In this document: positions 22,017 to 34,187 of the stretch, piece after piece | Layout: every line of letters begins with the position of its first letter | Position numbering within the stretch: position 1 is the stretch's first letter | Assembly: GCA_003952965.2 (NCBI GenBank) | Contig: CM025855.1 | Coordinates: forward strand, 32,436,862 to 32,500,861 | DNA: 64,000 nt | Source of the DNA: Morella rubra | Lineage: Eukaryota; Streptophyta; Magnoliopsida; Fagales; Myricaceae | Direction: 5' to 3' | The notes under the pieces: model-generated | Told to the model about the DNA's origin: nothing | Seen by the model: the letters and a program-made list of their open reading frames with translations, nothing else | Databases searched by the model: none | Program-made: the position numbers and the translations under genes

Positions 22017-24770
22017 TCTTCAAATTAATCCTTAATTTTTTGTTAAAACCCTGGAAATCACTCTGAAAATCTCCCTCAAAATTCCACAAAACTTCAGGAG
22101 CATGGGATTTGGGCAGAAGAACTATCTCTCACTCTCCACTAACTTTATTGGAGAAAGTAATGGACCTTTAGGAGCACTTGGACACCCCAGCGAGGAGAGA
22201 GAGAATCTCCACGGACCTCCGAGCTGGAGCGCTGGAGGAGAGAGGAAGATGCAAAGAGGACAATTGGAGGGTAATTTACGGCAGGTGTTTTATTATTTTT
22301 ATACTGTATTTTCAGAACAGTTTCAAAACGATTTTTTTTTTTTTTTGAATAGTGTCAAAAAGAATTTGCTTTTAGGTAAAGTGGTCATGGTGCGTAATAC
22401 GCACGAGAATTAAGGATTTGTTGATGCGGTTGCCGCGTGGGTTGTCACGAGTGCGTACGGCGCATCTGAGCCTCATGCTGGGAGGGGTGCGTTGTACGCA
22501 CTGTGGCGCAAGGAAGAGTCTGTGACTCTGTGGGATGTTAATTTTGGAGAGGTGCTTTGGTTCAAAAGATCATTTGGTTGGGAAAGGGTGGGAAACTTGA
22601 AGGAGGCTTGGGATCTGGGCCTGCGTGATTGGCCATAATCAATGCCAGAAAGGTAAGGTATAAAAATCACAATCATTGTGGGTGGACCGAAGGAGAAACT
22701 TGGCCTCAAGCTTGATGAGACTATTATGCCATCGTGCTTATAATGCTGAGGATACTCTTAATCTTTGTATTATATTTTAAGATTATTTATTTATATGTTA
22801 TAATTGAAAGAAAGATAGATATATTATATAAATCTTATACCATTTAATATTTTCTGTATTAAATTTTAGACAGCTTGAATCATACTGCAATTCACTTTTG
22901 TTGTATTTTTTCTTCAAATTATTCCATATATTCCGTTAAAGAATTGTAAAATATTTAATCCTTCTCTTTTGGAAGGTATAATTATTGATGTGATCTTATG
23001 GTCAAACTAATCGTGAAGGGTCAGGTTTCTTTCTTACGAATCTATTCCCATAAACAACTAATGATGACCCTCCAATTTTGACGAGGTTATTTGGGTTTAG
23101 CATGTTGACAATGTTCTTGCTTTTTGGTATAATTGGGAGCATCATTATTAGTGGGATCTTAGGGTTTAGCTTATTGGTTTTTGTTCCATTTTTATTACAA
23201 ATCTTATGGCAGTTCCCTTTTTGGGGAGATTTTCATATTATTTATTTTTTAGGTAAAAAAATCACTCAGGTTGATGCAAGCTGTAATCAAAATTACCAAA
23301 CTTCTATTTGAAGCCTCGATATGTTATTTCCTATTGGAATAACTTTGCATAGATAACATGTTTTAAGTATAAATAATTAAATATCGAAAAGAACATAACA
23401 ATTCTATTTATTTTTATTGGCAATTTCCATTATAAAAGGTGTTTGTTGGGTAGACATCAATGATTATGATTTACCATTAATAATGTTTATTTCGAAAATT
23501 ATGATCTGAAAAATTAACTCTGATCAGATTCAAATAAATATTTTTTTATACAGTAAACAATAATTATGTTTTTGGGTGACACTAGAAAATTGATTAGGTG
23601 CTTAATTCTAATCAGTGAAAACAAACATGCTTGATTAATTAGCCGCGCTCCATAAACTTCGCTTTTGGAGAAAGAAAAACAGATGGAGAAGGATGAATGT
23701 GGAGAAACGATTAGGAGGGGAAACTGATTAAATTAATGGATTTTATATTAATGGAGAAAGAAATTAAGGAGATTCATTCATCTGTAACTAGAACGTACAT
23801 TAATGACTTTTATAACCTTTAATTTCGTGGAAACACAAGAAGACTGTTGCGAACTAATTATTCTGCAGTACTCTCTCAACTATATATTAATTGGTAGATA
23901 TTTCTTGGTAAGTTTCTAGCTTGCTTGCATGGGTGGTTGGCATGCTTGTCTTCAGGACTTAAGAATAGAATACTTAATTTCTACTAATTCCCTCTTATAT
24001 TCAGTAATTATCAACTTTCGTGATCCAATAGTATTGTATTTTTATAGATAGAGGTTTAGGTTCAGAATCTTTTTTAGTTAGTATTTTATGGTAATTCAAG
24101 CTCCTCGAGTCACGAGACGTAAATAAATAAATACCTAACGTATATTATATAATATATGTCTGTTTTGTCCATATTTTCTCCCAATCTCTCTTGGCATGAG
24201 CTCCCTTGTTTTCATTCAAATGGATTTATATGGTTACCTATTGCCTAACCCAGCTTCTATGATAAGGGCTAGGGTTTTTCCGAAATACATGGTTCCTCGA
24301 AAGAATAAAATTGATCAGATGTCTATAAGATATGCATATGTCCAACTTCTGATCACTTGGCAGCTTACCTAAAAACCATCTAAAATGAGAAAACAATTGG
24401 GTAATCATAGCTTATAATTAGAGCACAAACCCAAATGGGCGATTGGACACCCAGCTAATTAATTAACAAGAAAAAAGAAGAAGCAGAACTGAGATATGTA
24501 CAAAGCAGCCAGCTTGCACGATTATGCGTGAGAGGGGTGCACCCAGCTGTGTTTGGTGCAGGGACCTTAGCTTTCTTACAATTAATCTAAATTGTCTCCC
24601 AGCTGTTTGATGCATATATATGCTCAATGCGCACGCTTGTGGGAAACATCAGTGTTACCTGGTTAATCATTGTGAATGATTTCTCCAGTACAATCCTTAA
24701 GAGTAAATAACCTTCCAAACCAAGTTAAAGTTCCTATCAGGAGATATATATAGAGAGAGATTTTGAAATT
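22017..24770. other. Intergenic region upstream of ARL1
   Basis: Holds the ARL1 leader and promoter, then AT-rich DNA. Around 22390-22510 is a stretch with repeated GTGCGTANNGCGCA-like words (GTGCGTAATACGCAC, GTGCGTACGGCGCA, GTGCGTTGTACGCAC). I see no supported gene. Confidence 0.55.
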
Positions 24771-26330
24771 ACGTTTAGACCCTAAACTATAACTAGAGGG
24801 GGTGAGTAAGTATTGCAAATTTAATACTCTTTCTACTAATCACAGAAAGTTAAAATCAATTAATATTCAATCAATCACCAACTCAAAAACTACTAAACAC
24901 TTACACTTAATTTATTTTTCAGCAACTGAAAATTCACAGTAATAACTCTTTGTTCAGCAAGTACACGCTCACAACTCAAATGAATTTTACAACTACCGTA
25001 TCACCAAAACAAAGCAGAAATGCCAGTAAAGATAAATGAAGATTATCAAACTATTTTGGCAACTACAAACTAGAGTCAAAGAGATATGTTCAGCAGCTCT
25101 ATAATCTAACTAAGTACGATTTTACAGCAACCAAACAATTCAAGAAACTAATCAAAACAGAGTGAATTTCAGCAATAAGATAAACACGAAATTCCTGCAA
25201 TCTTTTACACCTACTATACTCAAAATTCTGTTAAAATCACAGCACCTCATAAACCTTAACACGCTGATTTTCTGCAACTATAAAATCCAAATTAACGAAA
25301 CTCAAACAGCAGATCTATCATGCAAAAATTCAGTAGTTTGCAAATCCAACAACACAATCAAGATCACGTAAATCAAATCTAATAACAAGATCAAACACCA
25401 GCAACTAATGTGCTTATATGAGATCACGTATTCACCACTTTATATCTGCAAAATGATTAACAAGATATTGGTTAGTTGAATAAAGAGAAAAACATAAACA
25501 AGAGACGACACAAGAATTTTTGTTGACAAAGTGAAAATCTCTTGAGGATGATTTCCTCAAGAGACAAAAACACTCCGAGTGTGCAAAGGCCACACCAATC
25601 GATCCACTATATGCTTATAAACTTTACACGACGGTGATCAACATGAAAATCCTTTTCATTTTTCAGATCCTCAATTCTTCCGTAAAGCCTCCCAAGAGAA
25701 CTCTCTTAGGACAGTGCCCAGCACCCAAGTCTTTGACCAGCAACTATGGTCTACAATAGTGAATATCGACGAACTCGTCGATTCTTCATCTTTCTCAGGA
25801 AGTGCACAGCAACAAACAATCTTGAGCAACTTCTCAAGATCCTTCTTTTTTAAGTCACAATCTTAACACCGAATGAGTATGAACGAATAACCCAGCAATC
25901 AGCAGACTTCCATACATGAAATCTTCCACTAGAGGGAAATAAATGAACTCTCACAACAATATACGAACAGATCTAGTTTCCAGCAGAAGAGAGAAGGGGT
26001 TTTTTCTTTAGAGAGGGAATTTTTTCTGGAGCACAATATTCTCTCTGTGAGTCCATTCACGTCAAGTCTTTTTGGAAGAGATTCTAAACTGTTTTAGTGA
26101 GGGTATATGGGTGAAACAGGTCAGTGTTTGTTTTGGGCGTATTTCTAGAGGTTTTTCGCTAAGTCTGTAGAAGTTTTGCTAGGCTGACCCAACCGCCTGA
26201 AAATCGTCCCACCAGATCAGCAACTGCTCCCAAACCTTCCCCACGTGTTTAGCAACATTCCAGCTGCTTCCAACGTCTTCTATTGAGCTCCACGTCCTTC
26301 TAGATTAATCAAGTTGCCATAACAATTCTA
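24771..26330. mobile_element. Probable non-autonomous transposon remnant
   Basis: Begins near CTAGAGGGGGTGAGTAAG and contains TTGTTGACAAAGTGAAAATC and a long run of short CAGCAAC-type words. This style recurs in repetitive DNA of many eudicots. No open frame of note, no clear terminal repeats. Family not assigned; it may simply be low-complexity spacer. Confidence 0.35.
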
Positions 26331-26718
26331 TAGTTAAAAATACATTTATTAAAAGACTGTTTTGACTATGGGAATACTGTCAATTTTACACAAGCACTTT
26401 CAGATTTTAAAGAGAAAGATAATTAACACAGTAATGGTCTACTAATACAGCCAAAAAAAAAAACAAATAGTTTTTTTTATTTGACCGAGTTAGAAACTTG
26501 GCATTAATGGTTAATTCGTAAAAGGGTTGGCAAATCACTGATCGGAGCACGGTTTGATGTAGTACAAATTGTAGGTAAATTTGCTCGTACAAAACAAAAC
26601 CTTAAATAAAGGAAACAGAAACAGAAGACACGGTTCATCTTTGAACAGAAGGAAAGGAGTAAGGAGGAATATCCCTCGAATATATTTGCTTGATGGAGCT
26701 TGGACATTTTTTTTTTCT

Positions 26719-26720
<2 letters not shown>

Positions 26721-26751
<31 letters not shown>
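26721..26751 (+). repeat. 31-nt uninterrupted poly-G run
   Basis: Thirty-one consecutive G after a T-rich stretch. It produces spurious poly-Gly and poly-Pro frames in translation. It can form stacked G-quadruplexes, and its true length is likely unreliable. Confidence 0.95.
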
Positions 26752-26752
<1 letters not shown>

Positions 26753-28100
26753 CCTTACCATACACCTAATCACGCAATAATTGTTATGTTCTAACATCAA
26801 AGCGACAAAGACGCGACACCTCATCATATTTCTGAACTTATTAAACTTTCTGCTTCCCATTTATTTCTGTTTCTCCTAAGGAAATGCCAAATAGTAATCA
26901 CTGTTTGTCTACAAAAGCAAAAAGGGATAGCAACGACGACACATGACAAAAGCAGAAACCCATATATTCTCTTCTCTTTCTTTTTTTTTTCTAAATAAAA
27001 ACCATATATTCTCAATTTTCTTTCTTATGAATACAGGACGGAGACTAAAGATTTCCTCTCTCTTTTTTAATGATACATATGACCTTTTTTTTTTTATATG
27101 TTTGGTGAATAATTACAAAAGGCCAAAAGCTAGAGAAGGAAACAAAAAAGGTCTGGCCAGCTGGAGTCTATTGAAAGGCATACTGTAATTGATTTATCAC
27201 TGTTAAATTGAAAAAACAAAAAACAAAAGTGTACTGTCCTCTTTAATTTATTGTTTTCAAGAAAATTACATATTAGATGTAACGCCTTAAAATGCAGTTA
27301 ATTTCTTGAATATATAAGTCTCATTTTCGATAATTAATAGGAATAACATTAAATGTTGTGAATCACACGGGTTTTTTCTTTCTAAATTGAACATTGGAGT
27401 AATTAGGTTAGCAAATGTAAGAAAATATCTATCCAGAAAGGGTCGGGAAGAAGCATCCTTGTCCTTTATTATTGGCAGATCCAGGGGATGAAGAGTTTAA
27501 GCCCGGCCTATAGATACGACCTACAGAACTTCTTGGGGACAAGTGGCCTGATCCATCCCAAAAGAAACTGGAAGTTGCATCTCATCATAATGGGTGCGGC
27601 CCAGGGTCTGACACATTAGGTCGAATTGCTGAAACTGGTGCTGGCCTAAACGGCCTAAGAAAAAGGCCCAAATCTATTGGGCTACTGGGTGATTGAGATT
27701 CAAGCTAAAACTCTATTACGGCACTCAACGAAACAATATCTGCGAAGATACTTTGTATAGGACCGCAAAGAAGATGACATGTTTATATTCTGAGACAGTC
27801 TTAGCAAATCACCTTTTTCGATCTTTCCTGTGTGCGTAAACAAACCCGATTCGAGTGATTCTGGGAGGTCATGTATTGCATGCGGCCATTATATAGGATT
27901 CGGTTTTTCTTTCTCTCTCTTTTCTTTTTCAGGTGGGAGCTGCAGGGGGTGGGGGACAGATTTTCGAAGGGTCATGTCTTCTTTTACCACGACATGATAG
28001 ACTACCCCCATATCCTCTCCTATTTTTTTCCCCTTCGTTTATGGAAGGGTACTTCTCCTTTACCTTGAAAAACATTTCTATCAACTTAACTTATAACATA
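26752..28100. other. Intergenic DNA without recognisable genes
   Basis: AT-rich, with T-runs near 26980 and 27087. Nothing supported on either strand. Confidence 0.5.
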
Positions 28101-28104
28101 ACGA

Positions 28105-28220
28105 GAGTGATGACCTAATGGTATTAGGGGTAATGGTGAAAGTGTTAAAATAGTAGAAGATCTTTAGATCGAATTCTTCAAAGTTACTTGCATTCCCGTG
28201 AGACTATGTCTTCATGATTT
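28105..28220 (+). mobile_element. Possible tRNA-derived SINE head
   Basis: TGACCTAATGGTATTAGGGG resembles a Pol III A box (TGGYNNAGTGG type). About 45 bp further, AGATCGAATTCTTC resembles a B box. No target-site duplication was found, so this is tentative. Confidence 0.4.
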
Positions 28221-28303
28221 CGTAACTATTACATGATTCAATCATAATATTCTATAGCAGTGGGAGCCCTCTTCCATTCTTTTTATTAAGGAAGAAAAAT
28301 ATA

Positions 28304-28663
28304 AGGTTAAATACATTTTCTCCCCCTTATTTTTGGGGTCATTTACACTTTGCATCTTGATGTATTATTTTTTAGACATTGAACCCTTAACTTACACATT
28401 TTTTCAATTTGGACCCTGTACCCAAATTGCCCGTTAATTTAGATGGATTCCGTCAAAATTTTTACACATTGCCCCCTTATCTTTGGGGATATTTACACAT
28501 TGCATTCTACGTTTTGACAAAATCCATCTAATTAACATGCAATTTATGTACGGATCCAAATTGAAAAAATGTGTAAATTAAGGGGTCCAATGTCTCAAAA
28601 ATAATACATCGGGGTGCAAAGTGTAAATGACCCAAAGATAAGGGGGCAAAATGTGTTTAACCC
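28304..28663. mobile_element. Mutator-like MITE with long terminal inverted repeats and 9-bp TSD
   Basis: The left end AGGTTAAATACATTTTCTCC and the reverse complement of the right end GGGTTAAACACATTTTGCCC match, and the similarity extends more than 100 bp inward with few differences. AAAAATATA flanks both ends (28295-28303 and 28664-28672). A 9-bp duplication is the hallmark of Mutator-like elements. The 360-bp element has no coding capacity. A relative lies at 58285-58688. Confidence 0.85.
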
Positions 28664-28672
28664 AAAAATATA

Positions 28673-31306
28673 TGTAAAAAACATATATGAAGTATATTTT
28701 TATTTTTGAGGATCTTCTTATAAGGTTTGGTTTGGTGAATTATTTTTCTAATCATCGTCATTGTTTTTAGATTCAATGGTTTATAATTGTATGACTCGAA
28801 TATTTGTGACTTAGCTAAGTATTCATATGTCTAGCAAACTGAAATTGAGATTTACCAATTCTTATTGTTGGATTTCCGAACAATGATCAATATTTCAAAA
28901 AAAAATTCCTCTTATAGAATATCCTAAGAATTCTAAGAGATACCAATATAAAAGAAAAGAAATGAAAAGAAAACTATTCGTGAGGATTATCTTCAGAAAC
29001 CCAACTTAAAAGAATGATAATGATTAAAAAATAAGGCTTAATTATTGATATGTTCCTATGGTATTGATTTTGAACAGTCAGTTCCTGTATACAACTTTAA
29101 ATACAAGCTGATCTTTGTAATCTATTTTTCAGATATATAGATTCTTCTAGTCATCAAATGTCCGTCCATTAAAAAAGATATGCATGATTTAAAATAAGCT
29201 ATACGACCCCAACAATGGACGTTCCAACCCTCACGCCATATCGGTCTTCTATTATAAAGTTAAAAAAAGTACTAAAGGAAAAAAGAAGCAAAAGTAAAAA
29301 AGAGTGAACAACAAGTAAAGAGTTAGACCAAGTTTAATTTATATATACTTATTCACTTATTCTTGTGGAGATGTTGAGATTAGAACCGAGTTCAAAGCTA
29401 TTGTATGCCAAACTTATCGAACAACTGGCACCAAACCATAGGCTGTAGGTTAGCCATGGATGCACTTCATGTGGTCGGAAAACATTACCAGCTATTCGTA
29501 TATATATTAATGCTATATAATATCCAATATATTTTATTTGCAGATTAATGCAAATATATATCGCTGTTTCCACGATTATAATTTATAATATTAGTCGTAA
29601 CTGTACGAAAGCTGACCTCCTTATTTAAGATTTGCCTTCCTTATTTTATTGTCACTACGATAATTATTGTTTGGTCGTGTCAGCAAACAACCTGTCTAGG
29701 TTCCAGGAATTAACGCTGCTTGTACATAAACTAAGGGCTTCAAGGAATGCTGAATGAGGAAGAAATCTTTGCATACGTTTGTATCTCTGCTTATTTGCAC
29801 GTGTCAATTGGGCAAAGGGGTTGGTGGGGGGTTTGTTTTTGTACTTTTAATTTGGGCAAATTATGTGATTACATTAATAAATGTCATATGTTAGGTACGT
29901 AAACCAGAGGAAATGATCAAATTAAGTTTCCTGGCTATAACAAAAGAAATATCACAAGTCAAATTGGGATCCTAGGTCTTTAATTAAGCATTATTCTAAA
30001 AACCTAGCTAGCTAGTAGCTGCCAATATCAACTTGGCAAGCAGGCCTCGCCGGACCTTAATTAATTAATTAATTAAACGGTCAATTTTTAATCACATAAA
30101 CAATGCCCTAATGGTCTAATTCTCAATGATTTCTTGCAAGTACCCAATAAAAAATATAAGTTGATGCACCATAATCTTAGATCCAACTCATGAAGCAAGT
30201 ATACTAATTAGAATGATAAAAAAAAAAGGATACTAATTAGAAAGTAATTATTAATGAGTTAATAGTATTGTTCAAAGCCATCAACCTGACTTAAAGCTTA
30301 ATCAAGGACCAATTCAAACAATTAGCTAGCTTATTCCAATATTAAATATAAGATCAAATTACGATGATCCATCTTGTCGGACCTCGTACGTACGTCTGAA
30401 CCGGTCGAAAGCTATAGCCCAACTCAATTAACAGTGATTATGTTTTACAAATGCGAGGTCACTGTATCAACTAGCTTTTATCGTACTAGTTGGTGACGCC
30501 AGTGACAAGCAAGCGCACATTGGACTTAACCTTGTGCAGTATAAACTCGATTATAGAACACAAAGGAGTATTACAGTATGATCATCCATGCCATTGATGC
30601 AGGGAAAGAATTATCAGTACTGGAATTAGAATTAATTATGGGACCATTTAATTTATAAGCTAGAGTAATTCCGGGTCTTAAGAAAATTGCATTTAATTCA
30701 AGTGGAATATTAACAGGTTAGGGAGCTGTAAAAATTACGCCATTCTTCTAGATGTACTGTTGCCTTTTTCTATTTCTTTAATTAATTATGTCGCCCTCTC
30801 TCTTAGATCATAGACTACTGGAAGTCATGGCGTTTGGTTCATGATGGTGCAACTTACCAACAGAGAAAGAAAAACACGTACGGTCGTGACCAAATTAAGA
30901 TTAATCGGCCGGATCATTTATTGCAGTACTGATCCATTCTAACACAACAAGAGATCAAAATTCGACGTTTTGTTTATAGAACAAGATGGGGATTTTCTGA
31001 ATCAGTTCTAAAGTACTTCTACGGCCATCAGATTCAGTGTACAGATAAAAATAGTCAGCAAAACAAAACAAAAATCTGGCTTCCAGCCTGAACCGATTCC
31101 CATGTGATCTTGGTTTATATTCATTGATACAGAGTTGCATTATAATTGGATTTCTGGCCATGGCAGTTGCTTTGGAGATTGCCAGCCATATCACGGAGTT
31201 GCAAATGTTTTTCCAGCTGATCTTGAAAGCCTTACAGAATTCAAAGCCACTGGAGAAGACATATATATGGCCCTAAATTCCTGCAGTATATGTATAGAAT
31301 TGTATG
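28673..31306. other. Intergenic DNA downstream of the zinc-finger gene
   Basis: AT-rich spacer with a TTAA tetranucleotide run near 30058-30076. No gene, RNA gene or complete element seen. Confidence 0.5.
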
Positions 31307-32068
31307 TCACACGCCACTTCTAGAGGAGCTTCGTATTTTCGCTTGCATGTCGAGGCCTAATTGTAGATCTAAAGATTTACAGCTATTCTTGGAAGCAGGC
31401 AAAGGGGAAGGCTTAAAGATAACGGGATTTTTGTCTCCAGATCTGTTCGTATGTGTTAAAGTGAAGGTGCATGTATCTTGTTGGAAAGATAGGTGAGCAG
31501 GCAGGGCGTACCACTTGGATAACTGAGACCCGGTAAGATGGGCATCCTGATCGAAGGGATTGAAACAAATCTGTGATTCATCATAAGTTGTGAACTCAGG
31601 AGTATATGATGACGGGCTATAAAACCACGGAACACGGGCGTTGGAAGCAAAACCATGGCTGTTTTGCAAAGGTTGAAGGTAACAGTTGATGCTGGCCTTC
31701 CTGGCTTGAAGCTGCAACCTCTTCTTCTTCATCCTCTCCTTCTTATGGGCATTTTGATGACCTCCCAATGCCTGTGAGTTGGCGAATTCCTTGAAACAGT
31801 ATTGGCACTCGAACTTTTTCTGATCGTCTGGGGCCACGGTCAAGCTTCTCTCCTTGGAAGGATTCTCCCTTCCAGAGCAAACTGTGGACGATGACGAGTT
31901 TACACTCTCATCTCCCTCCGCAGAGCTTTTAAAGTTGCTCTCATCGTTCTTATATGGATTCAAATCAAACCCAAATAATTTGAGCTTCTTCTCTGCACAA
32001 GAACCACCAGAGAAGCCATGTTCTCCATCCCATGTGGGAGAGAAGAGATCAGACTCACACTTTGGCAT
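31307..32068 (-). CDS. Single-finger C2H2 transcription repressor, GIS/ZFP5/ZFP6/ZFP8 group
   Basis: Intronless, 253 residues. One plant-type zinc finger at residues 86-108: C88-x2-C91-x12-H104-x3-H108, with the DNA-contacting QALGGH core (residues 99-104) followed by a basic stretch KKERMKKKR. An N-terminal KLKLFGFDLNP block is shared by the GIS/ZFP5/6/8 group. A C-terminal SLDLQLGL matches the LxLxL EAR repression motif. In Arabidopsis these proteins act downstream of gibberellin and cytokinin in trichome and root-hair initiation. The start ATG at 32068 lies about 75 bp below a TATA box. Orthology to one member (ZFP5 by location, ZFP6 by sequence style) is not settled. Confidence 0.92.
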   Translation of the reverse strand: MPKCESDLFSPTWDGEHGFSGGSCAEKKLKLFGFDLNPYKNDESNFKSSAEGDESVNSSSSTVCSGRENPSKERSLTVAPDDQKKFECQYCFKEFANSQALGGHQNAHKKERMKKKRLQLQARKASINCYLQPLQNSHGFASNARVPWFYSPSSYTPEFTTYDESQICFNPFDQDAHLTGSQLSKWYALPAHLSFQQDTCTFTLTHTNRSGDKNPVIFKPSPLPASKNSCKSLDLQLGLDMQAKIRSSSRSGV

Positions 32069-32142
32069 CGCTCTTGAAACGAGAAGAGAGAGATAATTTG
32101 TTGTAGAAGTTACTTACCGATTGTTGTGTGGCGATCTCTTCC

Positions 32143-32149
32143 TTTTATA
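32143..32149 (-). promoter_or_regulatory. TATA box of the zinc-finger gene
   Basis: On the minus strand CTATAAAAGG lies about 75 bp upstream of the ATG at 32068, giving a leader of around 45 nt. Confidence 0.6.
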
Positions 32150-34187
32150 GTAATCTCTATGGTTTCCAACGATGCATTGCATCTAATTAAATTTGTAGTT
32201 TAACAATCATGGATGGCAAAAGGCATAACCAAGGGTCAATAAAAAAGACAGAAGAAAAGTCAGATCCAGGAATAGCCGTCTCATGCAATATTGGTTTTTT
32301 TTTTTTTCTGATATATATATATATAATTTTTATTGTTGTATATATACAGATCAAACTTCACCCATTAAAGAGTATTCAGTGTCTTTTATTAACAAGGAAT
32401 TCCACGGTCTATAAGCACTTTAATTCATATAAAACATGCAATTATGCTACCACTTGGGATTTTAAAACTTATATTCCATGCTTAAAGAGATTATTAGTAA
32501 GTTGATTATATTAATACCGAAAAGTCAAAGAAAGATGGGGATGTAATCACCTGGAAGGAAGGGGGGCTCCAACTTTGTAACAAATCTTCCACTGTACTTT
32601 TATGCATATCTATATGATTTCTTTACTGGAGTAATCAATGAGTCAGTGGATTCATGTATTGCCTCAATTAAAGCTTATCATATAATATTAAGATAACTAC
32701 AAAAGAAATATAGCTGTGGGTGCCCAGTCCCATCTGCTACAGTGATCCAAATAAAATGCATATATAAAAATAATGCAGAGATCTGTACAAATATGACTAA
32801 TCAGCACTTGATGAAGCTTCTTTATGATTATCCCTTCAGCCACACTCAAATTAAAAATAAAATGCCTAAACATGTCTATCTTGACCATGTTAATTGAGAA
32901 GGCTAGCTCTTGGAATAGTAAGTGAGTGATAGTTTCTAAACAAAGGAATATTAAGAAGTGGGCAATGATGTAAGCATATATACTAATATGGGTCTTCGAT
33001 GAGATCTGGGCATATCTTCTTAGAGTAGGCAAAGCCTATTATTTTATTCCCAAAAGCATATGTTATCAGGTGAATCAAGTCATCAGCTAATATTATTTTA
33101 TAACTAAGCAAAGCATTTGAATGGACAGTTGTTCCAGTCGGACCCCACCTTTTCTGGCTTTGGGGACATGTTAGAAACGATTGGATTGTGTTGTTATTCC
33201 ATTGTCTCTACCTATATCTTCCATTGGTGGACTTCCTTCCCACCAATAGATCTCTCATGCTAATCAATTCCCACTCCTTTTCTTGCTTTACAGTGTATTC
33301 AAATTAACTTTCTCACTTTTGAGGAAGAATTCCAAGGACGCATGCTGTCACCAAGCATTTCAAGTATCCTAACATGTGGAATAAAATGAGCCCATTAGGG
33401 GTGAGATTGGATATCATGGTGGCTAGCTGGGTGGGTGGGTTGGTTGATTGATTGATTTCAGCTAATTTGATTTCATTAATCCGCGAACTGATGGAGGATC
33501 AGATGGTGGCCCCTACCATCAGCCACCCCAAAACCCTGTTCCCATGATCCCACTCTACCTTGCTTCTCTCTTCTGGAAAAGTCCTACCAGCAATATTTTC
33601 TACTATTTTATGAATACAGAACCCCCTAGAACTAGAGAATGCCAAAATTGACCATGGCGGCCATAATATTCATAATCTATTTGTTTTGTGTAAGATCAGA
33701 TCTACCAAAGTTAAAAGAGACTATTGCGAGAAGACTCATGGGCTCCTGATATGGCACACCTATGGCACAGAGCAACTGTGTACAGTCTAGTACTACAGAA
33801 ATATACATATATATAGTTCATGAGATGCATGATTGCATATTGACTCCTATCATATTTCAGTAGCAAAGATGTAAATTTCCCTGGCCTGTTCCAGCTGCTC
33901 TACATAATTTATAGCCCTCTGCATGAACCCCGGAAACTGCATGCCAATCTAGGAACTTATTGATTGAACCAACCCTATTGATGCAAATGGGTAAGAAACT
34001 TATGTATCGTTTTCACGCTAGCATTTGATCGAAACTAATATGAGATCATAGTTTACGTGACAGAGTTGATCACTCCGTGTTCTCAGTACTGTTGATGCAT
34101 TGACATTGATTGACTGGTCGACATTATTTTTTGTCTGAGAAAAAATAGGGAAATTCGTCCTATTAGTATGCCCAATCATGTCCCGGC
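32150..34187. other. Intergenic DNA upstream of the zinc-finger gene
   Basis: Contains a (TA)n run near 32311-32325 and T-tracts. No gene or element supported. Confidence 0.5.

Noticed and set aside
26504-26860. Proline-rich and glycine-rich proteins
   Set aside because: Created only by translating the 31-nt poly-G run.
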